Assembly: GCA_021841795.1 (NCBI GenBank)
Contig: JAKCDN010000073.1
Coordinates: 1-10,294, forward strand
Origin: Acidobacteriota bacterium
Lineage (GTDB): Bacteria; Acidobacteriota; Terriglobia; Terriglobales; Acidobacteriaceae
DNA: 10,294 bases
Direction: 5' to 3'
The translations under genes and the position numbers were made by a program. Positions 5,384 through 10,294 of this stretch are shown here, piece by piece (positions within the stretch are counted from its first letter, which is position 1; every line of letters begins with the position of its first letter). Below the pieces are notes generated by a model. The model was not told the DNA's origin. It made no database searches and saw nothing but the letters and a program-made list of their open reading frames with translations.

Positions 5384-6538
5384 TTGAAACATCTCGCCAT
5401 TCTCGGTTCCACCGGTTCCATCGGCCAAAGCACCCTCTCCATCGTCGAACAGTTTCCCGAGCGCTACTCCGTCGCCACCCTCGCCGCCGGCCGCAACATC
5501 GACCAGGCCTTTCAGCAGGCCGTCCGCTGGCGTCCGCGTCTGATTTCGCTCGCGACCGAAGAGCTCGCCGGCCAGCTCGACGCACGCCTCCGCCAGGCCG
5601 GCGTCACCGGCGTTGAAGTCGCGCACGGATCCCAGGGCGTCGTCGCCTGCTCCACCCACAAGGACGCCGACTTCGTTGTCTCGGCCATCGTCGGCGTCGC
5701 CGGACTTGAAGCCACGCACGCCGCCATCCTCGCCGGCAAACCCGTCGGCCTCGCCAACAAGGAGTGCATGGTCGCCGCCGGCGAAATCCTCACCGCCGCC
5801 GCCCGCGAGCGCAACGTCCCCATCCTCCCCATCGACAGCGAGCACAACGCAGTACACCAGTGCCTGCGCGTCGGCGCGCACTCTGAAGTCAAGTTCATCT
5901 GGCTCACCGCCTCCGGCGGTCCCTTCCGCCAGCTTCCACTCGATCAGTTCGCCGCCATCACCCCCGCCCAGGCCCTCAAGCATCCCACCTGGGTCATGGG
6001 TCGCCGCATCACCATTGACTCGGCCACCATGCTCAACAAAGGCCTTGAAGTCATCGAGGCCTGCCGCCTCTTCAACGTCCCTCCCAGCCAGGTGCGCGTC
6101 ACCATTCATCCCCAGTCCACGGTGCACTCGCTGGTCGAATACGTCGACGGCTCCATCCTCGCGCAGATCTCCGTCACCGACATGCGCCTGCCCATCCTTT
6201 ACGCCCTCGCCTATCCGGAACGGCCGGCCTCCAGCCTCAACTTTGACCTCGCCGCCCTCCGCCACCTCGACTTCGAGCAGCCCGACCTCGTCCGCTTCCC
6301 CTGCCTCCGCCTCGCCTTCGAGGCCGCCGAAAAAGGCGGAGCCCACGCCATCGCCCTCAACGCCGCCGACGAAGTTGCCGTCCAGGCCTTCCTCGATGGC
6401 CGTATTCCTTTCCTGGGCATCCCGCGTACAATTGAGGGGGTACTCGCCGCAACTCCGGAAGCCCACCCCGCAACCATCGCCGAGGTGCTTGCATCCGATA
6501 AGCAGGCGAGGGAACAAGCCCGGGCGCTGCTTGCGTAA
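5384..6538 (+). CDS. dxr: 1-deoxy-D-xylulose 5-phosphate reductoisomerase
   Basis: Dxr (IspC) converts deoxyxylulose phosphate to methylerythritol phosphate with NADPH and a divalent metal, the first committed step of the MEP isoprenoid pathway, in the cytosol. Recognisable parts are the NADPH-binding loop GSTGSIG (8-14), GLANKECMVAAGE (122-134), the metal ligands D151 and E153 in PIDSEHNA, ASGGPFR (176-182), the flexible-loop motif HPTWVMGRRITIDSATM (H200, W203, M205), NKGLEVIEA with E222 (218-226), and HPQSTVHSLVEY. Length is 384 residues, in the family range. No ATG is available near the N terminus. I place the start at the TTG at 5384 because it gives MKHLAILGSTGSIG, the standard Dxr beginning, and AGGAG lies 9 bases upstream; the earlier in-frame TTG at 5339 would add 15 residues of no recognisable character. 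It feeds precursors to UppS and stands just before rseP. Confidence 0.95.
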   Translation: MKHLAILGSTGSIGQSTLSIVEQFPERYSVATLAAGRNIDQAFQQAVRWRPRLISLATEELAGQLDARLRQAGVTGVEVAHGSQGVVACSTHKDADFVVSAIVGVAGLEATHAAILAGKPVGLANKECMVAAGEILTAAARERNVPILPIDSEHNAVHQCLRVGAHSEVKFIWLTASGGPFRQLPLDQFAAITPAQALKHPTWVMGRRITIDSATMLNKGLEVIEACRLFNVPPSQVRVTIHPQSTVHSLVEYVDGSILAQISVTDMRLPILYALAYPERPASSLNFDLAALRHLDFEQPDLVRFPCLRLAFEAAEKGGAHAIALNAADEVAVQAFLDGRIPFLGIPRTIEGVLAATPEAHPATIAEVLASDKQAREQARALLA

Positions 6539-6658
6539 TGCAAAAGGTGCCGCAGGATTTTTGTTTTGAGACCCTGGAATCCGCACAATTCCGCGTGCCC
6601 CATACCTCGGTTTTGAGACCTGGAAAGCGCGCTCTCCCGAAGGAACTGCCGTCCACTT
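6539..6658. repeat. dxr–rseP spacer with imperfect direct repeat
   Basis: A 17-base sequence, GTTTTGAGACCCTGGAA (6563-6579), recurs 47 bases later at 6610-6625 with one C missing. Between the copies is a small inverted repeat, GGAAT (6576-6580) and ATTCC (6588-6592). The possible rseP ribosome site, GAAGGA (6639-6644), is 14 bases from its ATG, which is long. Whether the repeat is a protein-binding site or a chance duplication cannot be told. Confidence 0.45.
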
Positions 6659-8017
6659 ATGCATGAGTTTCTGGTTTCTGCCGCTGCCTTCATCGTCCTC
6701 GTCGGCCTGATCGTCGTCCTGCACGAACTCGGCCATTTCGCCGCGGCCAAGTTCTTCCATATCCGCGTCGAGGCGTTCTCCTTCGGCTTCGGCCCCCGTC
6801 TCTTCGGCTTCAAATACGGCGAGACCGACTACAAAGTCTGCCTCCTGCCCCTCGGCGGCTTCGTCAAAATGACCGGCGAAAACCCCTCCGAGGAAGATGC
6901 GCAGGACATCGCCTCCGATCCCGCCGCCTTCACCTCCCATCCCCGCTGGCAACGCATGATCATTGGCCTCGCCGGCCCGGTCGTCAACTTCCTGCTCTGC
7001 CTCGCGCTCATGTTCGCCTACTACGCCTTCTTCAATGAAGTGCCCTCCGTCAACGTCAGGAACACCGCCATCGAGTGGGTCACTCCCGGCTCCACCGCGG
7101 CCTCCGCCGGCCTGCGCACCGGCGACGTCATCCTCAGCTTCGACGGCGTACGGCATCCTGACTGGGATACCGTCTACGCCCATGCGCGCCTCAACGCCAA
7201 TCAGATGGTCCCGGTCACCGTCGACCGCGGCGGCGTCTCCGTGCAGCTCAGCCTGCCCATCCCCTCCAGCGCCAAAGACGACTCCTTCGACTTTGCCGAC
7301 CTCGGAATCTCGCCCCAGTTCCTGCCTGGACCCATCGAGGTAGCCTCCGTTCAGCCCGGCTACCCGGCTGCCTCCGCCGGCCTGCGCAGCGGCGACAAGA
7401 TTGAATCCGTCGACGGTCTCGCCTTCCACTCCACAAACACCCTCCTCGCCTATATGCAGTGGGATCAGGGCAAGCTCATGCACCTTACCCTCCTGCGCAA
7501 CGGCGTCGCCGTCGCCATCGCCGCCACCCCGACCAAAGTCGATACCCGCTGGATGCTCGGCTTCAGCCCGCAGCCCATCCCCATCCGCGATCAGCCGCTC
7601 TCTTTCCTCTCGGCATCCAAAAAGTCCCTGGCCTTCTTCAAGAGCAACTCCCTCCTCGTCGCTGAAGTCCTCGACCGCCTTTTCACCCACCGCCTCTCCG
7701 TCTCGCAGCTCATGGGCCCCGTCGGCATCGCCAAGGCCGCCGGAGAAGCCGCGGAGATGGACGGCTGGCTGCCCAAGTTCGGCCTCGCCAGCGAGATCAG
7801 CCTCCAGCTCGGCATCCTCAACCTCCTGCCCTTCCCCATCCTCGACGGCGGCATGATCCTCCTGCTTCTCATTGAAAGCGCTCTCCGCCATGACATCAGC
7901 CTCGTCATCAAGGAGCGCATCTACACCGCCGCCTTCGTCGTCCTCATCGCCTTCTTCGCCTTCGTCCTCTTCAACGACGTCAGCAAGCTCGGCCTCTTCA
8001 CCCACATCAAACCCTGA
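6659..8017 (+). CDS. rseP: Site-2 intramembrane zinc protease (RseP family)
   Basis: RseP cuts anti-sigma factors or leftover signal peptides inside the membrane during envelope stress signalling. The 452-residue product shows the zinc-binding HELGH (22-26) in the first helix, the conserved VKMTGE segment (69-74), a second helix (about 101-124), two PDZ-like domains (about 130-195 with SAGLRTGDVILSFDG, and 226-290 with SAGLRSGDKIESVDG), the MGPVGIAKAA motif (352-361), the third zinc ligand D396 in NLLPFPILDGG (388-398), and a last hydrophobic helix (about 422-438). The length matches the two-PDZ E. coli protein, whereas many relatives have only one PDZ. The start is the only in-frame ATG that keeps the first helix; a purine-rich GAAGGA lies 14 bases upstream. 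It follows dxr in the same order seen in many genomes. Its substrate is not in this window. Confidence 0.95.
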   Translation: MHEFLVSAAAFIVLVGLIVVLHELGHFAAAKFFHIRVEAFSFGFGPRLFGFKYGETDYKVCLLPLGGFVKMTGENPSEEDAQDIASDPAAFTSHPRWQRMIIGLAGPVVNFLLCLALMFAYYAFFNEVPSVNVRNTAIEWVTPGSTAASAGLRTGDVILSFDGVRHPDWDTVYAHARLNANQMVPVTVDRGGVSVQLSLPIPSSAKDDSFDFADLGISPQFLPGPIEVASVQPGYPAASAGLRSGDKIESVDGLAFHSTNTLLAYMQWDQGKLMHLTLLRNGVAVAIAATPTKVDTRWMLGFSPQPIPIRDQPLSFLSASKKSLAFFKSNSLLVAEVLDRLFTHRLSVSQLMGPVGIAKAAGEAAEMDGWLPKFGLASEISLQLGILNLLPFPILDGGMILLLLIESALRHDISLVIKERIYTAAFVVLIAFFAFVLFNDVSKLGLFTHIKP

Positions 8018-8022
8018 AAGGC

Positions 8023-8110
8023 AGGGGTCGGAGATCAGGGATCGGTTGCGACAGCGAAGCGACGGCTTCCTTCCCGCCCCACTGAACCCGATTCCTGACC
8101 CCTGACCCCT
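8023..8110. repeat. Long imperfect inverted repeat between rseP and the thioesterase gene
   Basis: The 23-base arm at 8023-8045 (GGGGTC, then GATCAGGGATCGG) matches the reverse complement of 8088-8110 at 19 positions; an additional GGTT/AACC can pair inside with one bulged base. The right arm contains a tandem CTGACCC unit. The arms frame a loop of about 40 bases. The element fills nearly the whole 96-base gap and ends three bases before the thioesterase ATG. It may be a repetitive intergenic element or a transcript hairpin that terminates, stabilises or gates translation. Confidence 0.6.
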
Positions 8111-8113
8111 CTT

Positions 8114-8542
8114 ATGCCCGTCACCACGCAAGTCCGCGTCCGCTACGCTGAAACCGACCAGATGGGCGTTGTCTACTACGCCAACTACCTCGTCTGGTTT
8201 GAACTGGGCCGCGTCGAGCTCCTCCGCTCTCTCGGCCTCGCCTACAGCAAGCTCGAAACCGATCACGGATGCATTCTCCCCGTCATCGAGGCGCGCTGCC
8301 GCTATCGCTCCCCCGCCCGCTACGACGACGAAATCCTCATCGAAACCCGCCCCGCCATGCTCCGCGGCACCGTCCTCAAGTTTGCTTACCGCATTCTGTG
8401 CAAACAACCCGCCGGCGGCGAAAACACGCTGCTGGCTGAAGGCGAAACCGTCCACGTCGTCTGCGACGATCAGCTCCAGCGCAAGCCCTTGCCCGAGCAC
8501 TACGCCGATGCCCTGCGCACGCTCATGGCGCAGGGCGGATGA
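8114..8542 (+). CDS. ybgC: YbgC/4-hydroxybenzoyl-CoA-type hotdog thioesterase
   Basis: This is a single-domain hotdog-fold acyl-CoA thioesterase of 142 residues. The family signature is near the N terminus: RYAETDQMGVVYYANYLVWFE, with D15 as the catalytic aspartate, followed by the long central helix (VELLRSLGL) and strands ending in AEGETVHVVCDDQLQRKPLP. Members hydrolyse short-chain or aromatic acyl-CoA or acyl-ACP; the E. coli protein is encoded with the Tol-Pal genes and is linked to phospholipid enzymes. No tol genes are seen here, so the substrate stays open. The ATG at 8114 fits the family start. There is no Shine-Dalgarno: the bases in front are pyrimidine-rich and belong to the right arm of the inverted repeat, so translation may depend on coupling to rseP or on RNA folding. 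It is probably the last gene of the cluster. The symbol marks family likeness, not proven orthology. Confidence 0.85.
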   Translation: MPVTTQVRVRYAETDQMGVVYYANYLVWFELGRVELLRSLGLAYSKLETDHGCILPVIEARCRYRSPARYDDEILIETRPAMLRGTVLKFAYRILCKQPAGGENTLLAEGETVHVVCDDQLQRKPLPEHYADALRTLMAQGG

Positions 8543-8768
8543 CCGCTCGCTGCGGCGTCCCCAGGCCATCGTGGGCTCGCTCCGGTTTCTCCGGCATTCT
8601 CAGCCGCCGCCCAGCCATGGGCCTGCCCGGGCTTCTCGACCAAGCCCCCGCGCCTCGCCTGTCCCTACACTCACTAAGACGGAGGCTTCGCGCCCGCTGT
8701 TCAGATATTTTTGAACTGATCTGACAGCGTTACGGGAGAATTGGGCAGCGATAGGTGGGTGAACATGT
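8543..8768. other. Spacer at the left edge of the low-GC stretch
   Basis: The left 150 bases are GC-rich with a weak stem, GCCCA-gcca-TGGGC (8609-8622), that might help end the thioesterase transcript. From about 8695 the composition turns AT-richer. At the change point lies an inverted repeat, TCAGAT (8701-8706) and ATCTGA (8719-8724), overlapped by a second possible stem, GTTCA/TGAAC. No T-tract follows on either strand. No gene is supported. Confidence 0.4.
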
Positions 8769-9812
8769 TCAGTTTTTTGGGGTTTTACCGGTTTTCACGA
8801 AATCTTCAACATCGGCTACTCGTTCTTTGTAGTCTCTGCAATTTTCGTCGTAACACGACAGTCCTGAAATCGGCTCCCAGTGAAACACAATATGCAGGGG
8901 ATGATTCAAACCTTCGGAACGTTGGGGTTCGGAAAGCTCGAGAATGCCGGCCGTAACAACGGCACCGAATTCTGTGAGGTGGAGATGAGTGCCCTTAAAC
9001 ACATCCCGGTAAACAACCCATCCGCAGATAGATGCGGACGGCCCGTAGATACTGACAGAGGATCGCGGGATGACTCCCGTTATCCCCTGGCTCTGTTGGC
9101 TGGAGTATAACTGCGACGTAATGCTGTCGGAACTCGTGAATCTGAGCCGCTCAGGCGCAGATTGGCCGATCTCATAGTGTATTCGCCTCCAAGCGCTGGG
9201 CGCCGGTGTGACGCCGATATTCTTCACATCTGCTTCAAAGAGCACTTGCTGCGAGACTGGATCGGTGTGGATATCACCCGGCGTGAAAACGAGCCAAGGC
9301 CTGTTTTGCAAATCAAAGAATTCTTCCCCCTGTGTGACCGCTGCAGCAGCCGAGCTAGCCGAATTGTTTTGTGCAACGGACTGGACCTTCATCTGCTCCA
9401 AGGTATCGCCGAATTGCTTCTGACTTTGCCTGAGAGCACAAGCGGCAATATCCGCGGATTTGGTCGCCGCTTCCGTGGCTATCCTCATCTGGCATGCCTG
9501 ATAGGTTGCCACGGCACCATAGAAAATCGCTCCAAGAGCGGCAATCCAAGTCGCGGCTTTTATCGAATTCTGCACGCCGTAGCTACGATCATCTCGCTTG
9601 GCCTTGTCACCTTCCGTTGCCTGGCTCGCGGCAAAGACCTTTTCAGCGAATTTCATCCTGATTTCTTCGTTTTCATCGTTGCTAGCGCCTGCGGCGGATA
9701 TGGCATCACTGTGTTGCTTGAGGCGCTCTTCAATTTTATTGATCTGATCTGGAATTGCGGGTACGTGACTAACTGCATCCGCTATTTGTCCCAGCCACTT
9801 TCTGTACTGCAT
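8769..9812 (-). CDS. Single-pass membrane protein of unknown function
   Basis: I do not recognise a named function. The 347-residue product has a charged N-terminal region with a likely coiled coil (residues about 20-75), one hydrophobic helix (84-105, ATWIAALGAIFYGAVATYQA), a second helical Ala/Gln/Ser-rich stretch (110-165) and a C-terminal part beginning at NRPWLVFTPGDI (170) that looks rich in beta strands. The segments NRPWL and CGWVVYRDVFKGTHLHLTEF (263-282) resemble a widespread group of uncharacterised one-helix bacterial proteins in which a Tyr-x-Asp-x-Phe is followed by His-x-Thr-x-Phe. The start is well supported: GGAGGTGA lies just upstream of the ATG. The gene is visibly less GC-rich than its neighbours, with mixed third positions, and stands alone on the minus strand, suggesting acquisition by transfer. 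That it is a real gene is likely; its role is unknown. Confidence 0.75.
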   Translation of the reverse strand: MQYRKWLGQIADAVSHVPAIPDQINKIEERLKQHSDAISAAGASNDENEEIRMKFAEKVFAASQATEGDKAKRDDRSYGVQNSIKAATWIAALGAIFYGAVATYQACQMRIATEAATKSADIAACALRQSQKQFGDTLEQMKVQSVAQNNSASSAAAAVTQGEEFFDLQNRPWLVFTPGDIHTDPVSQQVLFEADVKNIGVTPAPSAWRRIHYEIGQSAPERLRFTSSDSITSQLYSSQQSQGITGVIPRSSVSIYGPSASICGWVVYRDVFKGTHLHLTEFGAVVTAGILELSEPQRSEGLNHPLHIVFHWEPISGLSCYDENCRDYKERVADVEDFVKTGKTPKN

Positions 9813-10188
9813 GGCTCACCTCCAGAGGGGCGATAAAAGAGCATCTCTATGGATTGAAACACACCACGAGTTGAACGAACTGCCTAGTGTAGCCCACCAG
9901 AAGGTGGACATAGTTAGGTGACTGTCAGATAGGCGAAGAGGGGGGGGGAAATCCACAATCCTCGTTACCGCGGCATCTTCGGCAAGACGAAAGTCGTGCA
10001 TTTACACGAAATTCAATCGATGAAATATGCGGCGGACTACCTTCGGCGAGACGGCGCACTGTCGCTTCGTCAGTTTCAAACGCGCATGCTATCCGATGGT
10101 AAGTTGCATTCTTCCCGCCCCGCACAAAAACAGCCAAAGGCCCCTCGACCCAGTGCGCTGCCGCGGGTGACAAAGTCACGCCAATCGC
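9813..10188. other. Gene-poor, lower-GC spacer
   Basis: No gene can be supported firmly. A minus-strand frame of 84 codons (10179-9925, GTG start) and a plus-strand frame open from 9933 to the window end overlap each other; neither product is recognisable. Structures seen are a 5-bp stem CCACC-AGAA-GGTGG (9894-9907), which recalls an insertion-sequence end but has no partner that I found, a run of nine G (9940-9948), and the hairpin at 10167-10179 near the methyltransferase stop. The stretch may be the remainder of a decayed insertion. Confidence 0.4.
10167..10179 (-). terminator. Hairpin just past the methyltransferase stop
   Basis: GTGAC and GTCAC arms (5 bp) enclose a 3-base loop, starting about 10 bases past the stop codon on the minus strand. 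With one bulged base the stem can be extended by two G-C pairs. There is no T-tract, so it is a weak terminator candidate. Confidence 0.3.
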
Positions 10189-10294
10189 TCAGCGCACCAC
10201 CACCGCCATCGCAAATCCGTCCAGCCCCTTCATGCCCACGGTCTGCAATGCCACCGCGCTCAATCGCGGATGCTTCGCCATCGCCGCCAGGCAG
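10189..10294 (-). CDS. Class I SAM-dependent O-methyltransferase, C-terminal fragment
   Basis: Only the last 34 codons are inside the window; the gene continues past the right edge. The translated end, HPRLSAVALQTVG followed by MKGLDGFAMAVVVR and TGA, has the pattern of the closing strands of small caffeoyl-CoA/catechol-type O-methyltransferases, in which a strand near the dimer or substrate side is followed by a K-G-x-D-G turn and a final hydrophobic strand. The return to high-GC codon usage marks it as native sequence beyond the low-GC stretch. The substrate cannot be inferred from the fragment. The assignment rests on about 25 informative residues and is therefore moderate. Confidence 0.6.
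   Translation of the reverse strand, partial: CLAAMAKHPRLSAVALQTVGMKGLDGFAMAVVVR

Noticed and set aside
5357..8569. Very long minus-strand open frame (1070 codons) antisense to dxr, rseP and ybgC
   Set aside because: It lies opposite three clearly recognisable genes, and its product is a Gly/Asp/Glu/Val-rich sequence without domains, typical of the antisense shadow of high-GC coding DNA.
8539..8724. Plus-strand 61-codon frame whose ATG overlaps the ybgC stop (ATGA)
   Set aside because: The overlap is typical of coupled genes, but the product is low in complexity, Arg/Ser/Pro-rich, and runs across the composition boundary.
9162..9836. Plus-strand frame of 224 codons across the membrane protein gene
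   Set aside because: The opposite strand has the better ribosome site, a clean membrane helix and family-like motifs; the two cannot both be real.
1..10294. CRISPR array, tRNA or rRNA genes
   Set aside because: No regularly spaced repeats, no tRNA-like fold with a GTTCRA arm and no rRNA-like stretch were found by eye; a dedicated scan (tRNAscan-SE, Infernal) was not possible here.

Overview
The window looks like chromosomal DNA of a high-GC Gram-negative bacterium, most likely an Acidobacteriota member of the class Terriglobia. This rests on the C/G-rich third codon positions, a UppS–CdsA–Dxr–RseP housekeeping block, GTG/TTG starts, and a GGGGTC/GGGATC-type intergenic inverted repeat. The taxonomic call is an inference from style and synteny; no rRNA is present to confirm it.

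Layout. Left end: a minus-strand HD-domain phosphohydrolase gene (93-692) is divergent from a plus-strand gene (932-1468) for a small regulator that joins a four-cysteine zinc ribbon to an XRE-type helix-turn-helix. A 395-base gap leads to uppS (1864-2733, undecaprenyl diphosphate synthase). A two-gene minus-strand unit follows: a NifX/NifB-like metal-cluster-binding protein with a Cys/His-rich tail (3370-3780), then a stand-alone VKOR-type disulfide-generating membrane protein (2904-3332). Its likely promoter (3996-4025) overlaps a 19-bp palindrome. The plus strand resumes with cdsA (4175-5053), dxr (5384-6538, TTG start), rseP (6659-8017) and a YbgC-like hotdog thioesterase (8114-8542). The last two are separated by a long imperfect inverted repeat.

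Right end: base composition falls visibly from about 8690 to 10120. This stretch carries one minus-strand gene for a single-pass membrane protein of unknown function (8769-9812) and about 375 bases without a convincing gene. High-GC sequence returns with the last 34 codons of a minus-strand O-methyltransferase (10189-10294).

How the genes fit together. Dxr supplies the MEP isoprenoid pathway; UppS turns its C5 products into the C55 lipid carrier for peptidoglycan and O-antigen; CdsA makes CDP-diacylglycerol for phospholipids; RseP is the intramembrane protease of envelope stress signalling; YbgC-type thioesterases often belong to envelope or phospholipid networks. This is an envelope-biogenesis cluster. 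It is interrupted by a redox/metal pair (NifX-like plus VKOR) on the opposite strand with its own apparent control region. The most unusual material is that pair with its operator-like palindrome, the zinc-ribbon/XRE regulator, and the low-GC insert. I did not find a clear-cut new defence or mobile system.
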